A stretch of 64,000 bases of DNA. It comes from Amycolatopsis jejuensis (GTDB taxonomy: Bacteria; Actinomycetota; Actinomycetes; Mycobacteriales; Pseudonocardiaceae). Of the stretch, positions 1 to 9,046 are shown in pieces (the stretch's first letter is position 1; each line of letters begins with the position of its first letter). The position numbers and the translations under genes were made by a program. Location: assembly GCF_000717335.1 (NCBI RefSeq), contig NZ_JNYZ01000019.1, positions 1-64,000 of the forward strand, written 5' to 3'. The notes beneath the pieces are model-generated. The model saw nothing but the letters and a program-made list of their open reading frames with translations, was not told the origin of the DNA and searched no databases.

Positions 1-861
1 GGGGTAGATCTTGGCGTCGCAGAGGAGGCGGCGTAGGTCGGCGATGGGGAGTGGGGTGTGGTCGTCGAGGAATACCGTTTTCGCCGCGGCCTGCAGGTCC
101 GTCAACGCCACCGTGACGGTCGCGACGGCGCGCTCCCCTGCTTTCACCGGCAGATCCGGGGCACGGGCAGCCAGGTCGGCGATCGCGGCAATCGCGTCGC
201 CGTGCCGTTCGGCGGTCGTGCGGGGATCCGGAGCGCCGGACGGGTCCGCGGGATCCGGGGCGGCGAGCGGGACCAGCAACTGTTCGAGGACAGTGCCGGT
301 CTCGGGGTCGACATTGCCGGTGAAGTGGAATCGGCCGCCCCGGGTCCAGTGGTAGCGGAATTCCCGCCACGGTCTCGCGGACGCCTCCGCGTGGTCGGCG
401 GGTGGGGTGCCTTCATGATCCCAATACGCACGTAACCGGCGCACGGCACGGCGGACCGTCGCGTGGTCGGCCTGGACAGCCAACGCAACCAACATGTCCT
501 CAGCCACCGTGTAATCCTCAGGAGTCAACCAATCCGGAGCCGCAGCCAGACCCTCGGCGATCACCGCGACATGCTGCGCAGTCACATCACCGGCGGACGC
601 GGCCTTACGGGTCAACGGCACCTCGGCCGTGGCCTGGGCAACGCGGGCACGGGCCTCACGCGGAGTCACATGCAGGGCGGTCGCCAGGAACACCGCCGTC
701 GACGGGTGACCCTCGGGTGCGATGCCCCGGCTTTCCACTTCCCGGATGACTTCCAGCTGCCACGCGTAAGCGGTGTTCTGTTGTTGTTGAGCGGCAACGA
801 GATGTTCGGTCAATTCGCGGTCGGACAGTTGCCAGGCCGGGATCTTTGCTGTCGGGGACAC
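1..861 (-). CDS. DUF222/HNH endonuclease-domain protein (13E12 repeat family), 3'-truncated by the window edge
   Basis: Reading the minus strand from the GTG at 861 gives an open frame to base 1, so the C-terminus (where the HNH nuclease motif would lie) is outside the window. The visible 287 residues have the features of DUF222: an N-terminal helical part containing AWQLSDRELTEHL, then stretches such as VTPREARARV, a YHWTRGGRFHF segment and DPETGTVLEQLL. The family is the mycobacterial 13E12 repeat group, many members of which carry a C-terminal HNH domain; its biological role is not settled. The GTG start was chosen because a -10-like GATAAT lies at 870-875 and would place the transcript start almost on the start codon (leaderless), with a LexA box just upstream. 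No neighbour is co-directional within 1 kb, so it looks monocistronic and DNA-damage inducible. Confidence 0.85.
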   Translation of the reverse strand, partial: MSPTAKIPAWQLSDRELTEHLVAAQQQQNTAYAWQLEVIREVESRGIAPEGHPSTAVFLATALHVTPREARARVAQATAEVPLTRKAASAGDVTAQHVAVIAEGLAAAPDWLTPEDYTVAEDMLVALAVQADHATVRRAVRRLRAYWDHEGTPPADHAEASARPWREFRYHWTRGGRFHFTGNVDPETGTVLEQLLVPLAAPDPADPSGAPDPRTTAERHGDAIAAIADLAARAPDLPVKAGERAVATVTVALTDLQAAAKTVFLDDHTPLPIADLRRLLCDAKIYP

Positions 862-869
862 ACCACCAC

Positions 870-889
870 ATTATCGAACGCGTGTTCGA
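870..889 (-). promoter_or_regulatory. LexA (SOS) box overlapping the promoter of the DUF222/HNH gene
   Basis: TCGAACGCGTGTTCGA at 874-889 has perfect 6-bp arms TCGAAC/GTTCGA around GCGT, matching the actinobacterial SOS-box form TCGAAC-N4-GTTCGA. It sits immediately upstream of the -10-like GATAAT (870-875, minus strand), so bound LexA would block RNA polymerase. Several 13E12-family genes of Mycobacterium tuberculosis are known LexA targets, which fits. Confidence 0.85.
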
Positions 890-1059
890 TCATGCATCAC
901 TCACAACGGTCGATGTCGAGTCACTCACGCGAGAACAACTGCTCACTCTGCGCAGCGAAAACCTCGCCACGGCAACAGAATCCGGTCGGTCGCGGCTCAG
1001 AACACCGGGCGATCAGACCCTCACCGACGTTGGTGTGGAGCGCTCACTCGCCTCGAAGG

Positions 1060-1500
1060 CGCGAGACAGCGGCACGGCGGCACCGCAGGCAAGGCACGGC
1101 GGCACTGCAACCGCGGCGTGGCACGGCGAAGCAGGCATGGCCCGGCCGCAGGCATGGCCCAGGCGCAGGCGGCCCGGCGGCAGCACTGCAACCGCGGCAC
1201 GACAGGCAGGCACGGCACCGTGGCAGGCATGGCACGGCGGCACGGCACGGCGGCACGGCACGGCGGCACCGCAACCGCGGCGTGGCACGGCAGGCCCGGC
1301 ACCGCAGCAGGCATGGCACGTCGGCAGCACTGCAACCGCGGCAGGCAGGCAGGCACGCCACCGCGGCACGACAGGCAGGCACGGCACGGCCGCAGGCATG
1401 GCACGGCGGCAGAACCGCCACCGCGGCACGACAGGCAGGCACGGCACCGCGGCACGGCCGCGGCACCGCAACCGCGGCACTGCAGGCATGAGGTATGAGG
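1060..1500. repeat. Degenerate GGCAC/GCAGGCACGGC short-word repeat tract
   Basis: About 440 bp made almost only of G, C and A in short recurring words (GGCACGGC, AGGCATGGCAC, CTGCAACCGCGGC). CTGCAACCGCGGC or a close variant occurs near 1104, 1185, 1329 and 1474. There is no single fixed period, so it looks like repeated slippage or unequal exchange rather than a clean tandem array. Confidence 0.75.
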
Positions 1501-1699
1501 TATGGCAGCAGGCACGTCGGTACTGCGGCACGCAACCGCAGCACAGCGCGGAGTGTCGCGTCCCTGCTCCGACCGCCGCCGGACGTGGGTTGGGACCGGG
1601 GGTCAACCCCACCGCTGGAGCGATGACTGACCCATCCGGTATCACCCAGGCCCAGCCCGGGACGCCATTGGCGACGCGAGCCAACCAGCACAAGCTCGG

Positions 1700-1853
1700 A
1701 AAGTGCCCTCAGCTCAACACGTCAGCCGAGCCAAGCCGTCGGCCGAGCCAGCCCAGCCAACCCGGCCAGCCAACCCGTCAGCCCAGCCCGACCAACCCGC
1801 CAGCCCGACCAACCCGTCAGCCCAGCCCAGCCGAGCCAACCCGCCGAGCACAG
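1700..1853. repeat. AGCCC/AACCC pentanucleotide-type repeat next to the ileS stop codon
   Basis: A T-poor, C-rich tract of 5-base words such as AGCCC, AACCC and CAGCC runs up to the last codons of ileS. The same kind of tract lies at about 44968-45288 beside the stop codon of the DNA polymerase IV gene. Confidence 0.7.
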
Positions 1854-4800
1854 TCAGGCCTTCACCACCGAAACCCGCACCTTCACCCCGTCACCCACTG
1901 TCCCCTCGAAGAAGCCCTCCCCGACCTCCCCATACGACACCGCAGTCGCCAGTGTTTCCGACGTCACGAACTCCTCATGCTTCCGCACCGACGAAACCAC
2001 CTCCTCCGGTGCAGAGACCGTCAACGAGATCCGATCGGCCACATCCAAGTCAGCATCACGGCGCGCCTGCTGCACCACCCGCACCAGGTCACGCGCCACG
2101 CCTTCCGCGGCGAGGTCCTCCGTGACCTCCGTGTCCAGCACCACCAGGCCCGCACCGCCGGGCAGCTCCGCGGCCGCCCCGGCAGCCACCAGGCGCCGGT
2201 CGTACTCGCCCTCGACGAGCTCCACACCCGCAGCCACCACGGCTCCGGACGCGTTCGTGGTCCAGTCGCCTGCCTTGACCGCCTTGATCACTTGCTGCAC
2301 GGCTTTCCCGAGGCGCGGGCCCGCAGCCCGGGCATTGACCGCGACCTCGAACGTGCCGTGCGCGGCAACATCCGTGGTCAGCTCCACCGACTTCACGTTC
2401 ACCTCATCGCGGAGGATGTCCGTGAACGCGCGCAGGGGCTCGACGTCCTCGGCGGCCACCACGAGTTTCGCCAGCGGCAGCCGGACGCGCAGCTTGTTCG
2501 CCTTGCGCAGGGCCAGCGCCGACGACGCCACCTGCCGCACGCGGTCCATTGCCGTCACCAGCGCTGCGTCGGCGGGCAGGTCGAGGGCGTTCGGCCAGTC
2601 CGTGAGGTGGACCGAGCGCTCACCGGTCAAGCCGCGCCACACCGTTTCCGTCGTGAGCGGCAGCAGTGGCGCGACGACGCGGCACGTCACCTCCAGCACG
2701 GTGTGCAGCGTGTCGATCGCGTCCTGCTCGCCTGCCCAGAACCGGTCCCGCGAGCGGCGGACGTACCAGTTCGTCAGCACCTCCAGGAAGCCGCGGGCCA
2801 GCGCGCATGCGCCCGCGATGTCGTAACTGTCCAAAGCGGACTCGACGTCGGTCACCAGTTCGTGGGTTTTCGCCAGCACGTACCGGTCGAGCAAGTGTTC
2901 CGAATCCGTACGCCACTGACCTTGCTTGCCGTCCGCATTCGCGTACAGCGCCAGGAAGTAGTACGAATTCCACAGCGGCAGCACGGCTTGCCGGACCGCG
3001 TCGCGGATCCCCCGATCGGTTACGACCAGGTTGCCGCCGCGCAGGATCGGGCTCGCCATGAGGTACCACCGCATGGCGTCGGAGCCGTCGCGTTCGAACA
3101 CCTCGTTCACGTCCGGGTAGTTCCGCAGCGACTTCGACATCTTCTGCCCGTCGGAGCCGAGCACGATGCCGTGCGAGACACACGTCCGGAACGCCGGCCG
3201 GTCGAACAGCGCCGTCGCGAGCACGTGCAGCAGGTAGAACCAGCCGCGCGTCTGGCCGATGTACTCGACGATGAAGTCGCTCGGGTAGTGGTGCTCGAAC
3301 CACTCCGCGTTCTCGAACGGGTAATGCACCTGGGCGTACGGCATCGAGCCGGAGTCGAACCACACGTCCAGCACGTCCGATACGCGGCGCATCGTCGAGC
3401 GGCCGGTGGGGTCGTCCGGGTTCGGCCGGGTCAGCTCGTCGATGTACGGCCGGTGCAGATTGTCCAGCCGCACGCCGAAATCGCGCTCCAGCTCGTCCAG
3501 CGAGCCGTACACGTCGATCCGCGGGTACTCCGGGTCGTCCGAGCGCCACACCGGGATCGGCGTGCCGAAGTACCGGTTGCGGGAGATCGACCAGTCGATG
3601 GCGTTCTCCAGCCACTTGCCGAACTGGCCGTCCTTGACGTTCTCCGGGTACCAGGTGATCTGCTGGTTCAGCTCGACCATCCGGTCCTTGAACTGCGTCA
3701 CCGCCACGAACCACGACGACACCGCGCGGTAGATCAGCGGGTTGCGGCAGCGCCAGCAGTGCGGGTACGAGTGGTCGTAGGTCTCGTGCCGCAGCAGCAC
3801 CGCGCCCTGCCTGCCCGCCGAACCGGTGCCGTTCTTGAGGTCCCGCACGATGTTCGGGTTCGCGTCGAACACCAGCTGCCCGGCGTAGTCCGGCACCGTC
3901 GCGTCGAACTTGCCGTGGTCGTCCACCGGCGTCACCGGGGCGATCCCGGCCGCGTCGGTGACCACCTTGTCCTCGGCACCGTAAGCCGGCGCGATGTGCA
4001 CGATGCCGGTGCCGTCGTCCGTCGTGACGTAGTCCGCGGACAGCACGCGGTGCGCGTTCTCCGTGCCGGCGAAGTACGGGAACGGTGGTGCGTAACGGGT
4101 TCCGAGCAGGTCCGCGCCGGTGTAACGCGCGACCACCGCCGGTTCCTCGCCGAGCTCACGGGCGTACGCGGCTGCGCGCGCCTCGGCGAGCAGGAACCGC
4201 CTGCCCTCGCTTTCCACCACGACGTACTCGACTTGGGGGTGCACCGCGGTGGCCAGGTTGGACGGCAGCGTCCACGGCGTCGTGGTCCAGATCAGCAGGT
4301 ACGCGCCGTCGAGGTCGTTGCCGTTGCCCTCCAGCCGGAATCCGACGGTGACCGCCGGGTCCTGGCGGTTGCGGTACACGTCGGCGTCCATGCCCAGCTC
4401 GTGGTTGGACAGCGGCGTCGCGTCGCGCCAGCAGTACGGCAGGACGCGGTAGCCCTCGTACACGAGTCCCTTGTCCCACAACCGCTTGAACGCCCAGAGC
4501 ACCGACTCCATGTACGTGACATCGAGCGTCTTGTAGTCGTTCTCGAAGTCGACCCAGCGCGCCTGCCGGGTCACGTACTCCTGCCACTCGTCGGTGTAGC
4601 GCAGCACGGACTCCTGCGAAGCCGCGTTGAACTTCGCGATGCCCATCTCTTCGATCTCGGTGGTCTCGGTGATCCCGAGCTGCCGCATCGCCTCGAGCTC
4701 GGCGGGCAGGCCGTGGGTGTCCCAGCCGAACCGGCGCTCGACGCGGCGGCCCTTCATCGTCTGGTAGCGCGGCACGATGTCCTTGACGTACCCGGTGAGC

Positions 4801-5012
4801 AGGTGCCCGTAGTGCGGCAGGCCGTTGGCGAACGGCGGGCCGTCGTAGAACACGTACTCGTTGTCGCCGTTGACCCCCGCCGGGCGCCCGCCGATCGAGG
4901 CCGCGAACGTCCGGTCGGACTCCCAGTACTCGAGAACGCGCTTCTCCAGCGCGGGGAACGACGGCTGGGACGGGACCGTGGTCTCTCCGCCCGGCGAGGC
5001 CTGGGGGTACAT
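1854..5012 (-). CDS. ileS: Isoleucyl-tRNA synthetase, long actinobacterial/eukaryote-like form
   Basis: Class I aminoacyl-tRNA synthetase that charges tRNA-Ile and edits misactivated valine. The 1052-residue product has the HIGH-type motif GLPHYGHLL near residue 50, the editing (CP1) domain with [11 protein letters not shown], and the KMSKS loop [10 protein letters not shown] in the second half. The length and lack of a recognisable C-terminal zinc finger place it with the eukaryote-like IleS type, usual in actinobacteria and in that family often naturally mupirocin-tolerant. The ATG at 5012 follows AAGGAG by 8 bases; an upstream in-frame ATG at 5090 lies inside the T-box and is rejected. Regulation is by the leader T-box that sequesters this ribosome binding site. 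Single gene; next gene upstream (MFS exporter) ends at 5245. Confidence 0.97.
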   Translation of the reverse strand: MYPQASPGGETTVPSQPSFPALEKRVLEYWESDRTFAASIGGRPAGVNGDNEYVFYDGPPFANGLPHYGHLLTGYVKDIVPRYQTMKGRRVERRFGWDTHGLPAELEAMRQLGITETTEIEEMGIAKFNAASQESVLRYTDEWQEYVTRQARWVDFENDYKTLDVTYMESVLWAFKRLWDKGLVYEGYRVLPYCWRDATPLSNHELGMDADVYRNRQDPAVTVGFRLEGNGNDLDGAYLLIWTTTPWTLPSNLATAVHPQVEYVVVESEGRRFLLAEARAAAYARELGEEPAVVARYTGADLLGTRYAPPFPYFAGTENAHRVLSADYVTTDDGTGIVHIAPAYGAEDKVVTDAAGIAPVTPVDDHGKFDATVPDYAGQLVFDANPNIVRDLKNGTGSAGRQGAVLLRHETYDHSYPHCWRCRNPLIYRAVSSWFVAVTQFKDRMVELNQQITWYPENVKDGQFGKWLENAIDWSISRNRYFGTPIPVWRSDDPEYPRIDVYGSLDELERDFGVRLDNLHRPYIDELTRPNPDDPTGRSTMRRVSDVLDVWFDSGSMPYAQVHYPFENAEWFEHHYPSDFIVEYIGQTRGWFYLLHVLATALFDRPAFRTCVSHGIVLGSDGQKMSKSLRNYPDVNEVFERDGSDAMRWYLMASPILRGGNLVVTDRGIRDAVRQAVLPLWNSYYFLALYANADGKQGQWRTDSEHLLDRYVLAKTHELVTDVESALDSYDIAGACALARGFLEVLTNWYVRRSRDRFWAGEQDAIDTLHTVLEVTCRVVAPLLPLTTETVWRGLTGERSVHLTDWPNALDLPADAALVTAMDRVRQVASSALALRKANKLRVRLPLAKLVVAAEDVEPLRAFTDILRDEVNVKSVELTTDVAAHGTFEVAVNARAAGPRLGKAVQQVIKAVKAGDWTTNASGAVVAAGVELVEGEYDRRLVAAGAAAELPGGAGLVVLDTEVTEDLAAEGVARDLVRVVQQARRDADLDVADRISLTVSAPEEVVSSVRKHEEFVTSETLATAVSYGEVGEGFFEGTVGDGVKVRVSVVKA

Positions 5013-5235
5013 CCGGTGCGCTCCTTGCGTTCGTCGCTCGTACGGGCGACCGGCGGCCACCCACACGGGGACGAGACGCTCGCGCGCCACGCGGTACCAC
5101 CCCGCTTGCCCGGCACACGCTCCCGGGCCTCTCGTTCAACGGCTGTGACGGGCCGTACCCGTCCGGTTCTACTGGGGGTGCGCGCACCCTGTTCTTCCGG
5201 AGGCTCCCCGGTGATGGCCGGATCGACGCCTTGCT
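5013..5235 (-). ncRNA. Translational T-box riboswitch (tRNA-Ile sensing) in the ileS leader
   Basis: On the minus strand the leader carries a short Stem I with an AUC (Ile) specifier codon in GGCCATCACCGG (specifier at 5213-5215), then the T-box consensus GGGTGGTACCGCG (about 5090-5102), and finally a sequester stem in which GAGCGACGAACG-type sequence faces the AAGGAG ribosome binding site next to ATG 5012. There is no U-tract, so control is of translation, as in other actinobacterial ileS leaders with reduced Stem I. Uncharged tRNA-Ile should free the ribosome binding site. A -10-like TAACCT (5242-5247) overlaps the stop codon of the upstream gene. Confidence 0.92.
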
Positions 5236-5244
5236 GACATCAGG

Positions 5245-6588
5245 TTACTTCAGGGCACAAGCGGCTTTCCGCCAGCCCCGCCCGGGCACGGTCACTGCGG
5301 CAAGAATCGCCGCCACCACCCAGAGCCCGGCCGAGGCGATCCCCAGCAGATGCAAGCCGTGGACGAACCTCTCGTGCGCCGCCGGTTCTCCCGCCACCAC
5401 ACCGAAAACCGCCACCCCGAGCGCACCACCGGCCTGCCGCGCCGTGTTGTTGACCCCGCTCGCGACCCCGGCCGCAGACCCCGGCGCGTCCGCCACGGCC
5501 GCCGTCACCACCGCCGGGGTCAGCACCCCCATCCCGACGCCCAGCACGAGCAACGTCGGCAGCAACTCCCTGTACCCGGTCGTGGTGCCGACCCGCAGCA
5601 GGTTCAGCATCGCGACCGCACCGAGCCCGAGCCCGGCCACCACGAGCGGCCGCGGGCCGAACCGCGCGGTGAGCCGTCCGGCGACCGGGCTGACCAGCGC
5701 CAGCGGCAGGAACATCGGGAGCAGCGCGACGGCCGCGGCGATCGGGCTCGCACCCAGCACGTCCTGCAGGTACAGCGTGCACACCAGCACCGAACCGAGA
5801 CCGACGAAGTTCATCGCCGCCGACACCAGATTCGCGCCTGCGGTCTGCCACGCGCGCACCAGCGACAACGGCAGCATCGGTTCGGCAGAACGGTGTTCCA
5901 CCACAACGAAAGCCACCGCCGCAGCGCCCGCGAGCAACGCGACCGACGGCGTTCCCGCGATCACCGCGTACACCCCGGACCCGAGTGCAAGGGCCGCCGC
6001 AGCCGCGCCGGGAAGGTCGACGCGGCCCGGTCTCCGGACGTCCGGCGGCACCAGCCGACGGGTCGCCACGATGGCCGCGGCCACGATCGGCACGTTCAGC
6101 CAGAACACCGGCCGCCATCCGGCCGCGGACACGAGAAACCCGCCCAGCAGCGGTCCGGCGGGCAGGGCGAGCGCCGAGATTCCGGCCCAGATCCCCAGCG
6201 CCCGGGCGCGTTCCACCCGGTCCGGGAAGGTCCCGGTCAGCACCGCAATCGTGCCGGGCAGCAGCAACGCAGCGCCGGCCCCCTGCACCGCCCGGGCCCC
6301 GACCAGCCAGCCCGCGGACTGCGCAAGCCCGCACGCCGCCGACGCCACCCCGAAGACCGCCAGCCCGGCCAGCACCACCCCGCGATGGCCGAGCAGGTCC
6401 CCGAGCGCCCCGCCGGTCAGCAGGAACGCGGCCAGCACCACCGAGTACCCGACCACCACCCACTGCAGCTGCGGAAGATCCGCGTGCAGCCCGTTGCCGA
6501 GAGCCGGGAGGGCGACGTTGACAACGGTGACGTCGAGCTGCACCAAGAACATCCCGGCGCACATGGTGAACAAGATCGCGCTGCGCAT
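5245..6588 (-). CDS. MFS drug exporter, EmrB/QacA (DHA2) type
   Basis: A 447-residue integral membrane protein with repeated hydrophobic segments throughout. The first helix carries FLVQLDVTVVNVALP, the DHA2 signature, and the loop 2-3 region has GGALGDLLGHRGV (motif A); GARAVQGAGAALLLPG matches motif C-like sequence. The family exports drugs or other small hydrophobic compounds with proton antiport. The start is uncertain: GTG 6612 would add 8 residues but lies inside the inverted-repeat operator, so ATG 6588, just before the first helix, is preferred. Divergent from an ArsR-type regulator gene at 6642, which most likely represses it. Confidence 0.85.
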   Translation of the reverse strand: MRSAILFTMCAGMFLVQLDVTVVNVALPALGNGLHADLPQLQWVVVGYSVVLAAFLLTGGALGDLLGHRGVVLAGLAVFGVASAACGLAQSAGWLVGARAVQGAGAALLLPGTIAVLTGTFPDRVERARALGIWAGISALALPAGPLLGGFLVSAAGWRPVFWLNVPIVAAAIVATRRLVPPDVRRPGRVDLPGAAAAALALGSGVYAVIAGTPSVALLAGAAAVAFVVVEHRSAEPMLPLSLVRAWQTAGANLVSAAMNFVGLGSVLVCTLYLQDVLGASPIAAAVALLPMFLPLALVSPVAGRLTARFGPRPLVVAGLGLGAVAMLNLLRVGTTTGYRELLPTLLVLGVGMGVLTPAVVTAAVADAPGSAAGVASGVNNTARQAGGALGVAVFGVVAGEPAAHERFVHGLHLLGIASAGLWVVAAILAAVTVPGRGWRKAACALK

Positions 6589-6608
6589 AGGGACAGCAGA
6601 CCGCGGAA

Positions 6609-6632
6609 ACACTTCCGTCGCGCTGGAAGTGT
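6609..6632. promoter_or_regulatory. Perfect inverted repeat between MFS exporter and ArsR-type regulator (probable operator)
   Basis: ACACTTCC (6609-6616), eight bases, GGAAGTGT (6625-6632): perfect 8-bp arms in the 53-bp divergent intergenic region. Position and symmetry are what is expected of the binding site of the winged-helix protein encoded at 6642-7436, controlling both genes. Confidence 0.65.
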
Positions 6633-6641
6633 CGCGGGGGC

Positions 6642-7436
6642 ATGCTGGGACTCATGGAAGGAGACGCCGACGTCGCCCGCACCGCGGCGCTGTTCGCCGA
6701 CCCGGCGCGGGTCCGGGTGCTGATGGCGCTGGCCGACGGACGGTCGCTCGCGGCATCCGTACTCGCCGGTGAGGCGGGTCTTTCGGCACAGGGAGTGAGC
6801 GCGCACCTGGCGAAACTGCTCGCGGCGGGCCTGGTGACCGCCGAGAAATCCGGGCGGCACCGCTTCTACCGCATCGCCGGAGCGGCCCCGGAACTCCTGG
6901 AAGCCCTCGCCCGGCACTCCCCCGCCCGGCCGGTCCGGTCGCTGCGCGAAGGCACTCGCGCCGAGGCCCTGCGCACGGCCCGGCTCTGCTACGACCACCT
7001 GGCCGGACGCCTCGGGGTCACCGTCACCGCCGCGCTGCTCGACCGCGGCGCACTGGCCACTGTGGATGGTGACCCGACCACCCGCCGCCGCGCCGGGGAC
7101 CGGATTTCCGCGCAGCTGCAAGAACATCCGTACACACTGGGTCCCGCTGCGCCCGAGGTCTTCGGCGCGCTCGGAGTCGACCTCGCCATCGCGAGCCGCC
7201 GTCCGCTGCTGCGCTTCTGTCTCGATTGGACGGAGCAGCGCCACCACCTCGCCGGCGCGCTGGGTGCCGCCGTGACGCAGCGGTTCCTGGCCGCCGGATG
7301 GCTCCGCAGCCGCGCGAAAGCACACCGGGCAGTCCGGCTGACCGACGAGGGCGCCGCCGTGCTCGGCGACGTGCTGGGGATCAGCGGTGCGCTGCCGCCA
7401 GCACCGTGTCCGGACCGCAGCGCGCACACGGCGTGA
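6642..7436 (+). CDS. ArsR-family winged-helix transcriptional regulator
   Basis: 264 residues. The N-terminal ~90 residues form an ArsR-type winged helix: ADPARVRVLMAL, then the recognition part LSAQGVSAHLAKLLAAGLV and the wing RHRFYRI. The remainder (about residues 95-264) is a longer C-terminal region, seen in ArsR proteins that sense organic ligands rather than metals; no CxC-type metal site is visible. ATG 6654 is an alternative start. It is divergent from the MFS exporter and probably represses it through the inverted repeat at 6609-6632. Its last 56 bp overlap the convergent membrane-protein gene. Confidence 0.85.
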   Translation: MLGLMEGDADVARTAALFADPARVRVLMALADGRSLAASVLAGEAGLSAQGVSAHLAKLLAAGLVTAEKSGRHRFYRIAGAAPELLEALARHSPARPVRSLREGTRAEALRTARLCYDHLAGRLGVTVTAALLDRGALATVDGDPTTRRRAGDRISAQLQEHPYTLGPAAPEVFGALGVDLAIASRRPLLRFCLDWTEQRHHLAGALGAAVTQRFLAAGWLRSRAKAHRAVRLTDEGAAVLGDVLGISGALPPAPCPDRSAHTA

Positions 7437-7965
7437 ACCCGAGCTGCCGCGCCTCGCCGACGCCGATCGGGATCGTGTCGCGGCCGGAGAGCCAGCCGCA
7501 GTCCACCAGGTGGTAGCGCGGATACTCGTCGACGACCACGACCTCGTCCTCGAGCTCCTTGACCACCTCGAGGTCTTCCGGGTCTGTCTCCTCCACGCCC
7601 GGTGGGGTGTCGCGGACCGCCTTGGCCGCGGCCTTCGGCTCGGGCGTGGCGGTCTCTTCTCCGGAGTCCTCTTCGACCACCGGCTCCGGCACCTCCGCCG
7701 GGTCGCCCAGCTCACCGGAGACCGGAATCAGCTCGGTCTGCTCGGCGTCTTCCTCGGGCGCAGCGGCGGCGTCGTCCTTCGAGTCTTCCGAAGACTCGGC
7801 CGGGGCTTCGCGCTTGCGCCGCCGCAGCCAGTCGAGCAACAGCAGCAGACCGGCGAGCACCGACAGCCCGATCGAAACCCAGGCCCACAGCGAGGTGGCC
7901 GTGATGAGGGCCGTGACGAGCAGCCCGAGCGCTGCGAGCACCAGAACGAGGACGATGTAAAGCAC
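7381..7965 (-). CDS. Actinobacterial membrane protein with acidic linker and C-terminal Cys-containing domain
   Basis: 194 residues from GTG 7965. Two hydrophobic helices occupy about residues 1-45, followed by a basic RRRKR stop, a ~80-residue linker very rich in Glu, Asp and Ala, and a compact C-terminal segment with DCGWLSGRD and CARCGPD, i.e. three cysteines that could bind a metal. The family is known to me only as an uncharacterised actinobacterial protein. It converges on, and overlaps by 56 bp, the ArsR gene. No function is assigned. Confidence 0.75.
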   Translation of the reverse strand: MLYIVLVLVLAALGLLVTALITATSLWAWVSIGLSVLAGLLLLLDWLRRRKREAPAESSEDSKDDAAAAPEEDAEQTELIPVSGELGDPAEVPEPVVEEDSGEETATPEPKAAAKAVRDTPPGVEETDPEDLEVVKELEDEVVVVDEYPRYHLVDCGWLSGRDTIPIGVGEARQLGFTPCARCGPDTVLAAAHR

Positions 7966-8090
7966 GCTGAATTACAACACGGCAGCTCCGGCACGGGAGC
8001 GCGACCCGCCCACGCGCGGTACCGCGCCGGTTCCCCACCGTGGCGGACCCGTGGCGGACCCGGCGCGGACCCGGGTGCAGGCACGCCGAA

Positions 8091-8123
8091 GCCCCGCCGG
8101 GTCCACGAGGGATCCGGCGGGGC
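8091..8123 (-). terminator. Strong hairpin downstream of divIVA
   Basis: GCCCCGCCGG (8091-8100) pairs with CCGGCGGGGC (8114-8123), extended by GTCC/GGAT pairing around a short loop. It lies 17 bp past the divIVA stop; there is no clear U-tract, common for actinobacterial terminators. Confidence 0.6.
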
Positions 8124-8139
8124 GGCGCGGAACGTACGG

Positions 8140-8994
8140 TCAGCCTGCCTCGGCGCGCGGGCCGAACGAGTAGCCCTGACCGCTGCTACCGGAGGACGAC
8201 TGGCCCGATCCGGACGAAGCCGACGCCGGTGCCGCGGAGCCCCGGTCGTCGAGCTCACGCAGCTGGGACTCGAGGAACCCGCGCAGCCGCGTGCGGTACT
8301 CCCGCTCGATCGTGCGGAGCTCCTCGATCTTCTTGCCCAGCGCGCCCTTCTCGGCGTTCAGGCTGTTCATCGTCTCGGTGTACTTGCGCTGCGACTCGCG
8401 TTCCATCGTGGTCGCCTTGTCGCGGGCCTGGCGCTCCAGCGTCTCGGCCCGGGTCCGCGCGTCGTTCAGCATGGTCTCGGCACGCGTACGGGCCTCGTTG
8501 ACCATCGAGTCGGACTTCGCCCGCGCGTCGGACAGCAGCTGCTCGGACTTGGTCCGGGCCTCGGCCAGCATGCCGTCGGACTCGGTCTTGGCCTCGGCGG
8601 TGAGCCGGTCGGCCATCTCCTGTGCCAGGCCGAGCACCTTCGCCGCCTGCACGTTGGGCTCGCCGTTGTCGGCTCCGACCATGGAGTGCGACTGGGTCTG
8701 CTCCATCGCCGACGCGGGCGGCGGAACCGGCGCCAGCCGGCGGGACGGCTCGGGGTCGCGCACCGGTGGCGGACCGCTCACCTTCGCGTTCTCCAGCTCG
8801 GAACGGGTCGATTCGAGCTCGTTGTCGAGCTGCTCGACCTGCTGCCGCAGCTCGTTGTTGTCCTCGATCAACCGGGCAAGCTCGGTCTCCACCAGGTCGA
8901 GGAACGCGTCCACCTCGTCCTCGTTGTAGCCCCTCTTGCCGATGGGCGGCTTGCTGAACGCGACGTTATGCACGTCAGCGGGGGTCAACGACAT
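8140..8994 (-). CDS. divIVA: DivIVA/Wag31 polar growth scaffold
   Basis: 284-residue cytoplasmic coiled-coil protein that marks cell poles and recruits the elongation machinery in actinobacteria. The N-terminal membrane-binding DivIVA domain is clear ([20 protein letters not shown], then [14 protein letters not shown]), followed by a first coiled coil (about 30-70), a Pro-rich linker (about 73-95) and a long coiled coil (about 110-240). The tail is Ser/Gly-rich. ATG 8994 is the only sensible start. It lies downstream of the YggT-family gene in the ftsZ-to-divIVA segment, as in mycobacteria. Mycobacterial Wag31 is phosphorylated by PknA; whether this protein is cannot be seen. Confidence 0.96.
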   Translation of the reverse strand: MSLTPADVHNVAFSKPPIGKRGYNEDEVDAFLDLVETELARLIEDNNELRQQVEQLDNELESTRSELENAKVSGPPPVRDPEPSRRLAPVPPPASAMEQTQSHSMVGADNGEPNVQAAKVLGLAQEMADRLTAEAKTESDGMLAEARTKSEQLLSDARAKSDSMVNEARTRAETMLNDARTRAETLERQARDKATTMERESQRKYTETMNSLNAEKGALGKKIEELRTIEREYRTRLRGFLESQLRELDDRGSAAPASASSGSGQSSSGSSGQGYSFGPRAEAG

Positions 8995-9046
8995 CAGATC
9001 ACCTCACGCACTCCATGGCCTGCAGGACACACCCGGGTTTCCCCGA

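Larger units (their letters stand above)
890..1853. other. Gene-free region dominated by low-complexity GC-rich repeats
   Basis: Nearly 1 kb between the DUF222 gene and the 3' end of ileS. Bases about 1060-1500 are an irregular mosaic of short words (GGCACGGC, GCAGGCACGGC, GCAACCGCGGC); the phrase ACCGCGGCACGACAGGCAGG recurs three times near 1191, 1361 and 1420. Bases about 1700-1853 are a pentanucleotide-like tract built on AGCCC/AACCC/CAGCC. Long open frames across the tract exist in all frames and are products of composition. I see no gene, RNA or terminator that I can support in it. Confidence 0.7.

Noticed and set aside
5090..5090. Upstream ATG as ileS start
   Set aside because: It lies in the T-box consensus; ATG 5012 has the ribosome binding site and normal N-terminus.
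846..5237. Very long plus-strand open frame (about 1460 codons) antisense to ileS
   Set aside because: It mirrors ileS codon composition and crosses the low-complexity tract; Arg/His/Ala-rich product with no domain, and the minus-strand ileS is certain.
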